Source: Zophobihabitans entericus (GTDB lineage Bacteria; Pseudomonadota; Gammaproteobacteria; Enterobacterales; Orbaceae). Taken from it: 64,000 bases of DNA. Position 1 is the stretch's first letter. Each line of letters starts with the position of its first letter. The notes below the pieces were generated by a model, which did not search any database, had not been told where the DNA came from, and worked only from the letters and a program-made list of their open reading frames with translations. Positions 27,425 to 36,115 of this stretch are shown here, one piece after another. The position numbers and the translations under genes are program-made. Location: positions 1,773,418 through 1,837,417 of the forward strand of contig NZ_CP050253.1 in assembly GCF_011745665.1 (NCBI RefSeq), read 5' to 3'.

Positions 27425-29287
27425 CTAAAATACTGTCATAAGTACTACATTTTTATCAACAGCGTGTTGTTCTGTTTTGATGATATCCAGATAATCATTG
27501 CTATTAGTAATAATGATCATCGTTGTTATGTCATAACCTTCACGTTTTAGGGCCTCTAAGTCAAACTCAATTAACGTTTCGCCTTGTTTGATTCTCTGGC
27601 CTTTTTCTACTTTGGTTGTGAAGTATTTACCATCAAGTCCAACAGTATCAATACCAACATGAATAAGCATTTCAATATCATTATCCAACTTTAAGCCGAT
27701 GGCGTGCCCTGAAGTAAATGTTGCTGCTACAATCCCATTACCCGGTGCTGTGACAAGGCCTGTTTCCGGAATGACGGCAATCCCACTTCCCATAATGCCG
27801 GAAGCAAAAGTCTCATCATTTACTTTATCTAAAGGGATAACCTGACCCGCTAAAGGCGCGGTTAGTTTTACCGGATTACCTTTATGAGTAACTGGTGAGG
27901 ATTCATTATTTGTACTATTTTCAGTGGCTAAGTTTTCACTGACCGGATCATCAAAACCTATAATAAACGTAGCAATAAAGGTCACAATACTGGCGATAAT
28001 AAGTGTGATAATGGCATTAACAATTTGATTGTCAACATCAGACACCCACATCGGCAGGCTCAAAAGTCCAGGAGTTGCATAAACGAAGGCTTTTAGTTTC
28101 ATGACTCCGGCAAAAACACCCGCTACACCACCACCAACCATACAGGCGTACATGGGTTTTTTCAGTCTTAAGTTAACACCATACATGGCCGGTTCTGTGA
28201 TACCGCCAAAGAAAGCGGTAATACTGGCAGAAAAGGCTAATTGTTTAAGTTCTTTATTTTTTGATTTAATAGATACCGCTAAAGCGGCCGCAGCTTGTGA
28301 CATGTTAGAGCAAAGGGCAATAACACGAATAATTGGGTCATAGCCTTTTTGTTGTACCAGCATAACCGTAATTGGGCTTAGGGCTTTATGTAGTCCAACA
28401 GAAACTAACCAAGGGTAAAGCATAACAAGGATTGGAATGGCGATAAAGCCAGTATGTTCTTGTAAGAACAAGACTGAATCAGCTACCAGTTGAGCTAAAT
28501 AACTGGCAACAGGGCCCACTGCAATTAAAGCTATTGGCGTAGTGATCAGAACCACTAAAAGTGGTGCAAGGAAGACTTTTACCATATCAGGCACAATTTT
28601 ATACACAAACTTCTCAATGTAAGACATCGCCCAGACAGTCAGTAGTGCTGGAATCAGTTGTGATGAGTACTTAACCAGCTCTACTGGCATGGCAAAAAAG
28701 TGTACCGGGTTGCCAAGTTTGACGAGTGCGTCCCAGCTAGGGTGGAGCATAGTTAAACAGACAAAGGCTGCTAAATACTGATTACAGTTAAACATTTTAG
28801 CAGCGGAAAAACCGATAAAGACTGGCAGGAAGTAGAAACCGGTATCAAAGATAAAGTTTAAAATATAGTAGGTTTGGTGAGTTTTATCTAAAATGCCAAG
28901 CATATTTAGTACGATGAGTAACACTTTCCCCATCCCAGCACCAGCCAGTATTGGAATCACTGGGGCGATAGAACCGGTTATTGTCGATAGTACTTTATTG
29001 ACGATAGATTGCTTAGTGCCTTCTGATTTAGATGAACCTTCAATTTTGATATGTTTAACGATTTCGTTATACACTTTATCCACGTCATTACCAATCACTA
29101 ATTGGTATTGTCCACCTTTTTTTACTACCGATAAGATTTTTTTGTTTTCTGTTGCAGCTTGATCGTTCACTTTGCTTTCATCATGCAGAGTAAAGCGTAA
29201 GCGGGTTGAACAATGGACGAGGGATTTTATATTTTTTTCACCACCAACAATGTTGATGATCTCATTTGCAAATTCTTGGTAATTCAT
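27425..29287 (-). CDS. Beta-glucoside-type PTS enzyme IIBCA (first copy)
   Basis: Inner-membrane sugar phosphotransferase permease of the BglF/AscF family; 620 residues. Domain order is IIB (about 1-90, phosphocysteine in SLVHCSTRLRFTL), IIC (about 105-450, with many membrane spans and ITAFFGGITEPAMYGVNLRL) and IIA (about 475-620, phosphohistidine in [17 protein letters not shown]). AGGTGG lies 4 bases before the ATG but can be masked by a hairpin (29294-29323). It is preceded by a BglG-type antiterminator. The substrate is unknown; the neighbouring PHP enzyme suggests something other than a standard beta-glucoside. Confidence 0.9.
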   Translation of the reverse strand: MNYQEFANEIINIVGGEKNIKSLVHCSTRLRFTLHDESKVNDQAATENKKILSVVKKGGQYQLVIGNDVDKVYNEIVKHIKIEGSSKSEGTKQSIVNKVLSTITGSIAPVIPILAGAGMGKVLLIVLNMLGILDKTHQTYYILNFIFDTGFYFLPVFIGFSAAKMFNCNQYLAAFVCLTMLHPSWDALVKLGNPVHFFAMPVELVKYSSQLIPALLTVWAMSYIEKFVYKIVPDMVKVFLAPLLVVLITTPIALIAVGPVASYLAQLVADSVLFLQEHTGFIAIPILVMLYPWLVSVGLHKALSPITVMLVQQKGYDPIIRVIALCSNMSQAAAALAVSIKSKNKELKQLAFSASITAFFGGITEPAMYGVNLRLKKPMYACMVGGGVAGVFAGVMKLKAFVYATPGLLSLPMWVSDVDNQIVNAIITLIIASIVTFIATFIIGFDDPVSENLATENSTNNESSPVTHKGNPVKLTAPLAGQVIPLDKVNDETFASGIMGSGIAVIPETGLVTAPGNGIVAATFTSGHAIGLKLDNDIEMLIHVGIDTVGLDGKYFTTKVEKGQRIKQGETLIEFDLEALKREGYDITTMIIITNSNDYLDIIKTEQHAVDKNVVLMTVF

Positions 29288-29293
29288 GTTGCC

Positions 29294-29323
29294 ACCTTTG
29301 ATTTAGGATTAAATAATCAAGGT
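29294..29323 (-). promoter_or_regulatory. Hairpin that can mask the ribosome site of the first bglF
   Basis: On the minus strand ACCTTGATT (29323-29315) can pair with AATCAAAGGT (29303-29294), 9 bp with one bulged A. The second arm contains part of the AGGTGG Shine-Dalgarno, so translation of the permease could be limited by this structure. Confidence 0.4.
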
Positions 29324-29424
29324 TTAGCCAACTTAATGTTACTATCCAGCGATGAATTTAATAATATTATTCAATAATTTTAATCAGTTATTTTATTATG
29401 TACTCTTTTTATATTTTGTGTCTG

Positions 29425-30264
29425 TTATTTTCCCTCCGTAATTTTAGCGATATGAATACTTAGATATAATATTTCATCGTTATCTAAGTGATATTGGTAC
29501 TTTTCTTCAATATATTGTTTTATTTTTAAACTGCACAAATACGGCCTGACATACTTTTCTTTGATCATGTCTAATAACTCATTTTTGAGTAAATTGTTAT
29601 TACTTTCACTTTGTGAGAATAAACGGATAGCAAAGAACTTTAAATGAGTCACAAAACGGTAATAAGACAGCGACTCAAGGTCATATTCAATATTAAAATG
29701 ATACTTCACAATATTGGTAATATTTTGAATAAAATTAGTGACTTCGTAGGTTTGATGAATATCATCGTTGGTTCTTGCACTCACAATATGCAGGGCGATA
29801 AAACCCGCTTCATCTTCCTGCATTTTGATGTGGTAAGTCTCCTCAATGAGCTTTAAGCCATATAAGCCAATCTCAAACTCTTCTTTGTAGAAATTTTTGA
29901 TTTCCCACAATAGTTTATTATTGAGCGTAATTCCTTCTTTATATCGTTCAATACTGGCCCGAATGTGATCAATAATTGAGATATATACTGTCTCATGCAG
30001 CTCTAAAGATATTTTCTGTTTTGCGTATTGGATAATGTTATCAGTCAGTTCGATACACTCTAGAGGCACATCACTAAATAAATCGAGAATTTTTTGTGGG
30101 TATTCCATAGAACTGACCACAAATTTTTTAGTAATTTGTTTAGGATCGATATCATCACCGATTTTTTTAGCATAAGCGATACCGCTGCCCATAACGATAA
30201 TTTCTTTATCATTGGCATCGAGTGATAACACAACGCTATTATTCAATATCTTTTTTATTTTCAT
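29425..30264 (-). CDS. BglG/LicT-family transcriptional antiterminator (first copy)
   Basis: RNA-binding antiterminator controlled by the PTS. It has 279 residues. The N-terminal CAT RNA-binding domain is residues 1-55 (MKIKKILNNSVVLSLDANDKEIIVMG). PRD1 and PRD2 follow, with conserved histidines in IISIIDHIRASIERYKEG, DEAGFIALHIV, VTHLKFFAIRLF and LYLSIHIAK. It would be phosphorylated by its partner permease when sugar is absent, and would dimerise and bind the leader RNA when sugar is present. A RAT-like sequence plus terminator sits directly upstream, so it likely controls its own operon. Confidence 0.92.
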   Translation of the reverse strand: MKIKKILNNSVVLSLDANDKEIIVMGSGIAYAKKIGDDIDPKQITKKFVVSSMEYPQKILDLFSDVPLECIELTDNIIQYAKQKISLELHETVYISIIDHIRASIERYKEGITLNNKLLWEIKNFYKEEFEIGLYGLKLIEETYHIKMQEDEAGFIALHIVSARTNDDIHQTYEVTNFIQNITNIVKYHFNIEYDLESLSYYRFVTHLKFFAIRLFSQSESNNNLLKNELLDMIKEKYVRPYLCSLKIKQYIEEKYQYHLDNDEILYLSIHIAKITEGK

Positions 30265-30284
30265 ATTATTAGCGCCCTAAAATG

Positions 30285-30328
30285 AAAAAACCTATTTCCG
30301 GATAGTGGTCTATCCGGAAATAGGTTTT
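30285..30328 (-). terminator. Leader terminator of the first bgl-type operon
   Basis: Near-perfect 18-bp stem AAACCTATTTCCGGATAG (30288-30305) with CTATCCGGAAATAGGTTT (30310-30327), a 4-base loop, then a U-run on the minus strand. It overlaps the 3' end of the RAT, so antiterminator binding and terminator folding exclude each other. Confidence 0.9.
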
Positions 30329-30357
30329 GTGTAGTAAGCCAAGTACTATTACAATCC
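30323..30357 (-). promoter_or_regulatory. RAT-type antiterminator site, first operon
   Basis: On the minus strand the site begins GGATTGT and ends CAAAACC, the two conserved ends of the BglG-binding RAT. Inside, TAGTA and TACTA can form a short hairpin around CTTGGCT. It is 35 bases long, against 29 for the E. coli bgl RAT, and its last six bases are in the terminator stem. Confidence 0.8.
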
Positions 30358-30385
30358 TGTTATGGTCGTAACGTAACAATAAAAA

Positions 30386-30431
30386 TCTATAGAGTCAATA
30401 TCAATGAATGTGAATTGATAGGCAAGTCACA
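30386..30431 (-). promoter_or_regulatory. Candidate CRP-dependent promoter of the first bgl-type operon
   Basis: TGATAGGCAAGTCACA (30416-30431) keeps one perfect CRP half-site. On the minus strand it is followed by TTCACA (30414-30409), a 17-bp spacer and TATAGA (30391-30386). Catabolite control is expected for a PTS sugar operon, but the match is only partial. Confidence 0.35.
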
Positions 30432-30520
30432 AATCTGAGTGAGCAGTTTCTTAGTTTTTCTTTTTCTCTATCAGCATCTTTATCTTTTCAAATTAATAAC
30501 GATAAGCTCTTTGGTGATAA

Positions 30521-31717
30521 TTAGTTTTTAACTGGTTCAATAACAATAAATTGCCCATCTTTTATTTGATATTGCTCTTTTTGGTACACTTCCGGTTGTG
30601 GGTCAACATTCATTATTGTGACTTCCTGACCGTTTATTATCTCAGTACGGAAAATAGTGCGAATGTAGTGGGTGATATCGATTGTTTTATTATCGATAGT
30701 GAACTGCGAGTACCTTTCAATATCTTCAAAAGCAAACTGGCTACTTAGTAGCAGGGAGTCAATAATATCATATCTGGATTGATCATAACTATTGAGCTGA
30801 ATATTAAGCAGGACGATATCAGAATCATCATCACGGTTGTAAGCAATGAGCTCATATAAATAATCATCAATTTTAAATGTACCAAGAGTTAAATAGCGTA
30901 AATTCTCAGTAACAAACTCACTGCCAAAATGGGTTCCTTTGACTGGTGTTGCTATCTCTTGTTGTTTAAAGCGATTCAACATATTTTGGTATTCAGAGGG
31001 TAAATAAAACTCGTAGATCTCTGATTTTTGAACAGAGTATTTTGAAAACTGGTCAGAGGTAATTGGGAGATTAAAGTCAGGGATATCAATATGACTATTA
31101 ACTGTAAGCTGACCGTTAGTATAAGATTCTTCAAAAATGATATTACCAATTTTACTCAGCGCAGATCCATCAAGCCTTCCCTTGTTATAATGCTCATAGC
31201 TAAAATTACCATCTAAAAAGTAGGTTTTCCATTCCCCTTGTTTTAAGCCGTTTTGAAAAGATCCTTCATTGGTAACATCACCAAATTGATTATATTGTCG
31301 ATAGGGACCATCTCTGCCATCTTCCAGATAAAACAGTTGGTTACTGGCATCTTCAACGGTTAATACAGTAAAAGGATCGGTCATTTTACTGTCGATTATT
31401 CCTGTATAAGGATCGTAAGAGGCAGATAAAAGCTCTCCGGTTTTTTCATCACGAATGACATTTTGTAAATGAGTAGCTGGCTCGGTATAAAAATCCTGAA
31501 TCAGGATTTTATTATTTTCTGTGATACCTAAGAAAACTCGCTGACACCAGGTTCCACTTTGGGAACAAAAACCATCCCGGATAACCTCTTTAGGTTGCCA
31601 CTGTGCCTGTGCTGTTAACTGTTCATTAGTTTTATAGACCGGATCTTTAGCACCGGCTAAATGAGAGGTGAGTAAAGTCAGTGCAAATAGTGTCGAAATT
31701 ACAGGTGTTTTTTGCAT
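30521..31717 (-). CDS. Secreted MORN/YwqK-like repeat protein
   Basis: Predicted periplasmic protein of 398 residues, function unknown. A signal peptide (MQKTPVISTLFALTLLTSHL) ends near AGA. Residues about 130-215 hold antitoxin-YwqK/MORN-like repeats: GPYRQYNQFGDVTNEGSFQN, GLKQGEWKTYFLDGNFSYEH and GRLDGSALSKIGNIIFEESY. The rest has no recognised domain. It is monocistronic. It could bind an envelope component or be a toxin-immunity type protein; the sequence does not decide. Confidence 0.7.
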   Translation of the reverse strand: MQKTPVISTLFALTLLTSHLAGAKDPVYKTNEQLTAQAQWQPKEVIRDGFCSQSGTWCQRVFLGITENNKILIQDFYTEPATHLQNVIRDEKTGELLSASYDPYTGIIDSKMTDPFTVLTVEDASNQLFYLEDGRDGPYRQYNQFGDVTNEGSFQNGLKQGEWKTYFLDGNFSYEHYNKGRLDGSALSKIGNIIFEESYTNGQLTVNSHIDIPDFNLPITSDQFSKYSVQKSEIYEFYLPSEYQNMLNRFKQQEIATPVKGTHFGSEFVTENLRYLTLGTFKIDDYLYELIAYNRDDDSDIVLLNIQLNSYDQSRYDIIDSLLLSSQFAFEDIERYSQFTIDNKTIDITHYIRTIFRTEIINGQEVTIMNVDPQPEVYQKEQYQIKDGQFIVIEPVKN

Positions 31718-32039
31718 ATCGTTAAAAGTTTCTCAAAAGTTTTATCATGATTTTAGGTACTCTTTAAAGCAAATAATATAAGAAGATATTTATTCTGACA
31801 AGAATGGGGCTGGAGTGTGATTCTATATTAATAAAAAAGAATAGTATTCACTTTATCTTGTTAAGCAACTTATAATGGAGAATTTGTGACAGAAAATATT
31901 TTTCTTTTTTAATAAAATAACGATTTTTACAAATAGATCAGAACTTTATTGATTAATACTAGTCTAACTTTACATATTGATAGTTACTATTTTTTTTACT
32001 CGAATAATAACAAGAACCTCACTTAAAAAGGCACATAAT

Positions 32040-32960
32040 TTGACTCCCCATTTTTCATTGGCTTTACTTCATCCAAAGTATTGGTTGACGTGGTTTGGCA
32101 TCGGCACTCTTTACTTATTTGTTCAACTTCCTTATCCGGTTTTATTTCGTTTTGGCAAGATGATTGGTCGTTTTTCTAAAAAATTTCTAAAAAGACGTGT
32201 AAAAATAGCGGAAAGAAATATCAGAGCCTGTTTTCCTCATTTATCACAACAGGAAATTGACCAGCTTATTATTAATAACTTTGAGTCAGTCGGGATGGGC
32301 TTGATTGAAACCGGTATGGCCTGGTTTTGGTCAGATAAACGTATTCGAAAGTGGAGTAAAGTTGAAGGGCTGGAGCAATTAGATAATGCAGTACTGGCTA
32401 AAAAAGGTGTTCTGCTTATTGGTGTTCATTTTCTAACATTAGAGTTAGGTGGTCGCATACTTGGTCAATATCATGAAGGAGTTGGTGTTTACCGTGCACA
32501 TAATAATCGTCTACTGGACTGGGTTCAGCTGAAAGGGAGACTAAAATCCAATAAAGCATTCATTGATCGTTCTGATACGCGTAAAATGATCAGAGCGTTA
32601 AAACAAGGGGATATCCTTTGGTATGCTCCTGATCATGATTATGGTATTAAAAATAGTGTTTTTGCTCCATTTTTTGCGGTATCTCAGGCGGCTACAACTA
32701 TTGGCACACATCTGCTAATTAAATCTGCAGATCCAACGATTATCGCTTTTACTCCACTACGTAATCATGATGGAAGTGGTTACACGATTTCTATTTCAGA
32801 TAAGGTAGAAACATTTATTTCTGCTAATGCGACAGAAACGGCGACACATATGAATCAAATTATTGAAAAAGAGATTATGAAAGCGCCTGATTTATATATG
32901 TGGCTGCATCGTCGTTTTAAAACTCGTCCAAAGGATGAGCCATCTATTTACATTTATTAG
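32040..32960 (+). CDS. lpxL: Lipid A lauroyl acyltransferase LpxL, TTG start
   Basis: Inner-membrane enzyme that adds the secondary laurate chain to Kdo2-lipid IVA. I start at TTG 32040. AAAAAGG lies 8 bases upstream, and the 306-residue product equals E. coli LpxL in length and begins TPHFSLALLHPKYWLTW, matching FSTALLHPRYWLTW. The frame has no ATG before residue about 40. The catalytic HX4-E motif is in GVHFLTLELG; YAPDHDYG and the end YMWLHRRFKTRPKDEP are diagnostic. LpxP (palmitoleoyl) is a close alternative. Confidence 0.92.
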   Translation: MTPHFSLALLHPKYWLTWFGIGTLYLFVQLPYPVLFRFGKMIGRFSKKFLKRRVKIAERNIRACFPHLSQQEIDQLIINNFESVGMGLIETGMAWFWSDKRIRKWSKVEGLEQLDNAVLAKKGVLLIGVHFLTLELGGRILGQYHEGVGVYRAHNNRLLDWVQLKGRLKSNKAFIDRSDTRKMIRALKQGDILWYAPDHDYGIKNSVFAPFFAVSQAATTIGTHLLIKSADPTIIAFTPLRNHDGSGYTISISDKVETFISANATETATHMNQIIEKEIMKAPDLYMWLHRRFKTRPKDEPSIYIY

Positions 32961-32986
32961 CTTAAATCTGTTAGATTAGCTTTTTC
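32959..32986 (+). terminator. Terminator after lpxL
   Basis: AGCTTAAATCT and AGATTAGCT form a 9-bp stem with a two-base bulge, followed by five T. It begins within the lpxL stop region. Confidence 0.6.
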
Positions 32987-33208
32987 CTATTAAAATAATT
33001 TATCTATTTCAATTGATGTAGTAGTTGTTTTTTTGTAGTATGGAATAAGCTTAATTGAATTAAGTAATAGATAATCCTTATATTGCGAAGGTCTGTATCA
33101 GAAACCAGAATGGCTGTTATTGATTATCTTACCAGATTTCCCATAGCTTCAGGATGAAGCTTATTAATAAGAGGTGATTAAATTCACCGCTTTTCAAGGA
33201 TGATACAA

Positions 33209-36067
33209 ATGAAAGACTCTCCTTTCCTTAACTTTTCAAACTATACTGTTAAAACTTCTGTATTATTAACAACTGCGCTGCTGTGCACTTTACCTGTGCA
33301 AGCACAAGCTCAAATTGAGATCGATACTGATAGCAATTCCTCCATCAATTTAGATAGCATGGCTTCGGGTTCAGACAACTCTGCTGTTGTGAACGAAGGC
33401 GTTACAGTTGATGTCACGAATGGCCATGCTGTATTTGGGCAAAATCTTACCTGGAGTCTGGATAATCAGGGAACATTGAAAAGTTCAGATACTAATTCTT
33501 ATGCTGTACAGTTACAAAACGGCAATTCATTCCATAATGAAGGAACAGTCACTGGTGCGGGTGGTGGCTTTACTGCCATTAATGCGGGCACAACAGTAAT
33601 TAACTCTGGGGTCATTGAAACAACGGGGGGGATTGGTGTTGAGCTACGGACAAATGGTATTCTACAAAATAAAGAAGGTGGGCGTATTACCGGTGAATCA
33701 AAAGGGATTTATCTTCTTAATGGCTCAGCGGATGGCGCGGTAAACTCAGGGCTTATCGAAGCAACTAATGGTATGGCTGTCCATATTGATGGCGGTTTGG
33801 GTGGTTTTTTAAATGACGTCAATGGTGTAGTTCGTGGTACTACTGACGGGGTGTATCTGACTAATGGTACTAAAGCGGTCATTAATAATGGTTTGATTGA
33901 GGGAACAACCGGTAATGGTATTAGTTTTAACTCGGGTGGTACTTTATATAACTTAACAGGTAGTGAGATTAAAGGTGGCACTTACGGTGTTTATACCACA
34001 AATGGTTCATCCGAAATTACCACTTATGGCACAATTGAAGGTGGTGATTACTCTGTCTATTTCAATACCGGTAATGGTATTCTGACTTTACAAACCGGCG
34101 CGCTATTAATAGGTACTGCTTATGGTGGTAATACCAGTCAGCTTATTCTTAATGGTACAGGTTCTGCCAGTAATGACTTCTTAGTTTTTGGTTCTCTGGA
34201 TATGGTTGGTAGTGAGTGGACACTGCTTGGCAGAACAGAAGCGAAGCAAACAACAGTCTCTAATGGTCGATTAATTGTTGGTGCACCGGGATCTTCTGGT
34301 GCTGTTCTCTCTACTGATACAGTCAACATTCTTGCCGGTACTGAAATGGTTGGGTTTGATAGTACGGTAGAAGGGGCTGTCACAAACAACGGAACTCTCT
34401 ATGTAGGGAGTGGCTATACTTTTGATGGCAATTCTTCAACCGGACAACTTGATATTGTTGGTTCATATACTAACGCAGGTCAAACCATATTAAGTTCAGG
34501 TTCACCGTTTGGTAATACCCTTAATATTACCGGAAACTATAACGGTTCAGGTGGGTCAATTACTCTTGGGGCTTTGTTAGACGATGGCCATTTAGGTGCG
34601 ATTACCAGTCAACAAGCTGACCGTATGCTGGTACGTGGTGATGCAACAGGGACAACTTCAGTTAATGTCGTTACTATTAGTGAATCACAGGTTGCAGCTG
34701 CATCACAGCTTTCTACTGTAAATGATTTACCAGCCGGCTCATACGTAAGGGCTGACGGTGAGATTGTCTCCCCTAATGATGGGGTTTCTATTATCCAGGT
34801 CTCAGGGACAGCACAGGAAAATTCATTTACTTTATCTACGCCATATGTCACCGGAGGAACACCTTTCCAGTTTAAACTTTATGCTTATGGTCCAGATTCA
34901 TCTAACGGGTCTGCTTCTGCTGATCAAAACTTAGTTGGTAATCCGAATAGTTATTGGGATTATCGTCTTTCTCATGCTTATGTTACGGCTGTTCCTTTGC
35001 CTCCGGGTGAAGTTGTTTTACCGGGTGACGGTGGTGGAGATGGCGGTAGTGGTAGTGGCGGCGATGACGGAGATGAAGATGAAGATATTCGCTGGAAAGT
35101 GGTACCTCAAGTCCCTGATTACATTAGTATTCCTGGAGCACTTTTTAGTGCCGGTGTACAAGATTTAGATAATCTACATCGTCGCTTAGGTGAGATTCGA
35201 ACTCTCAAAGATGATCATAGATCTGACTCTGATGGGGAGGTGTTTGCTCGTATTTATGGATCTAACATGGACTATTCTACCAATGTCCGTTTTCGTGATT
35301 TTGGTTTTGACGCTAAACAAAATTATCGAGCTTTACAGTTTGGATCCAGCAAAATATTACGTACTGATGATGAGGCAACTATTCGTTTAGGTGGAGCTGT
35401 TACACTTGGTCACTCTAAACTCACGCCTGATGCAGTTGATGGTCAGAGTACGACTAAAACAGATACCCAGAGTTTTGCTCTTATCGGCACGTATTTAGAC
35501 AAAGATGGCTGGTATGTTGATACGATTCTTTCTTTTGGGTTTTTAAGAGGTAAAACTCGTACAGAAACCTACGGTAATCTTGATGTAGCAACGATAAAGG
35601 GTAATAGTTATAGTGCTTCAATTGAGGCTGGTTATCCGTTTGCTCTTGGCGATTCAGGTTTTAATTTAGAACCACAAATTCAATATATCTGGCAAAATCT
35701 GCACTTTAAAGATTTTACCGATTTTGATCAGGTGGATGTCAATATGGGACACCAATCGCAAAGTCTGTTACGTACAGGGCTTAGATTGTCTCATCCATTT
35801 GAAACTGAAGATGGTAACGAGGTCACACCATATGCCAGAGTAGATTATCGTCACGGACTTAATCGGGGAAAATCGGTCACCATATCTGATACTGATTTTG
35901 AAATGGGACGATTTGGGAGAGAGATTCAGGTTGGTGCAGGTATTTCTGGAGCTATGAGTGAACAGTTATCTTTATATGGTGAATTTTCCTGGCAGGATAA
36001 TCTAGGTGATGCTGGCTGGAAAGGCTGGCAGTTTAGTGGTGGCTTAAGATATACGTTTGGCAAGTAA
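33209..36067 (+). CDS. Type Va autotransporter adhesin-like protein
   Basis: Monomeric autotransporter of 952 residues. The start at ATG 33209 is chosen because AAGGA lies 8 bases before it (the upstream ATG at 33200 has none). A signal peptide ends near AQAQ. The passenger (about 35-610) is a repetitive beta-helix with recurring turns such as NNGLIEG, NSGLIEATNG and TYGTIEGG. An acidic, glycine-rich linker (about 612-640, LPGDGGGDGGSGSGGDDGDE) follows. The last 270 residues form the translocation barrel, ending GGLRYTFGK; the C-terminal GK after the aromatic is slightly unusual. No protease motif seen in the passenger. Confidence 0.9.
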   Translation: MKDSPFLNFSNYTVKTSVLLTTALLCTLPVQAQAQIEIDTDSNSSINLDSMASGSDNSAVVNEGVTVDVTNGHAVFGQNLTWSLDNQGTLKSSDTNSYAVQLQNGNSFHNEGTVTGAGGGFTAINAGTTVINSGVIETTGGIGVELRTNGILQNKEGGRITGESKGIYLLNGSADGAVNSGLIEATNGMAVHIDGGLGGFLNDVNGVVRGTTDGVYLTNGTKAVINNGLIEGTTGNGISFNSGGTLYNLTGSEIKGGTYGVYTTNGSSEITTYGTIEGGDYSVYFNTGNGILTLQTGALLIGTAYGGNTSQLILNGTGSASNDFLVFGSLDMVGSEWTLLGRTEAKQTTVSNGRLIVGAPGSSGAVLSTDTVNILAGTEMVGFDSTVEGAVTNNGTLYVGSGYTFDGNSSTGQLDIVGSYTNAGQTILSSGSPFGNTLNITGNYNGSGGSITLGALLDDGHLGAITSQQADRMLVRGDATGTTSVNVVTISESQVAAASQLSTVNDLPAGSYVRADGEIVSPNDGVSIIQVSGTAQENSFTLSTPYVTGGTPFQFKLYAYGPDSSNGSASADQNLVGNPNSYWDYRLSHAYVTAVPLPPGEVVLPGDGGGDGGSGSGGDDGDEDEDIRWKVVPQVPDYISIPGALFSAGVQDLDNLHRRLGEIRTLKDDHRSDSDGEVFARIYGSNMDYSTNVRFRDFGFDAKQNYRALQFGSSKILRTDDEATIRLGGAVTLGHSKLTPDAVDGQSTTKTDTQSFALIGTYLDKDGWYVDTILSFGFLRGKTRTETYGNLDVATIKGNSYSASIEAGYPFALGDSGFNLEPQIQYIWQNLHFKDFTDFDQVDVNMGHQSQSLLRTGLRLSHPFETEDGNEVTPYARVDYRHGLNRGKSVTISDTDFEMGRFGREIQVGAGISGAMSEQLSLYGEFSWQDNLGDAGWKGWQFSGGLRYTFGK

Positions 36068-36070
36068 ACT

Positions 36071-36108
36071 AAAAATCTCTCCTTTCCTGATATCTGGAAA
36101 GGAGAGAT
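36071..36108. terminator. Terminator between autotransporter and siderophore receptor
   Basis: A 13-bp stem ATCTCTCCTTTCC (36075-36087) with GGAAAGGAGAGAT (36096-36108). The T-run lies on the minus strand side (36071-36075), so it best serves the receptor gene and may also stop the convergent autotransporter transcript. Confidence 0.8.
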
Positions 36109-36115
36109 AAACAAA

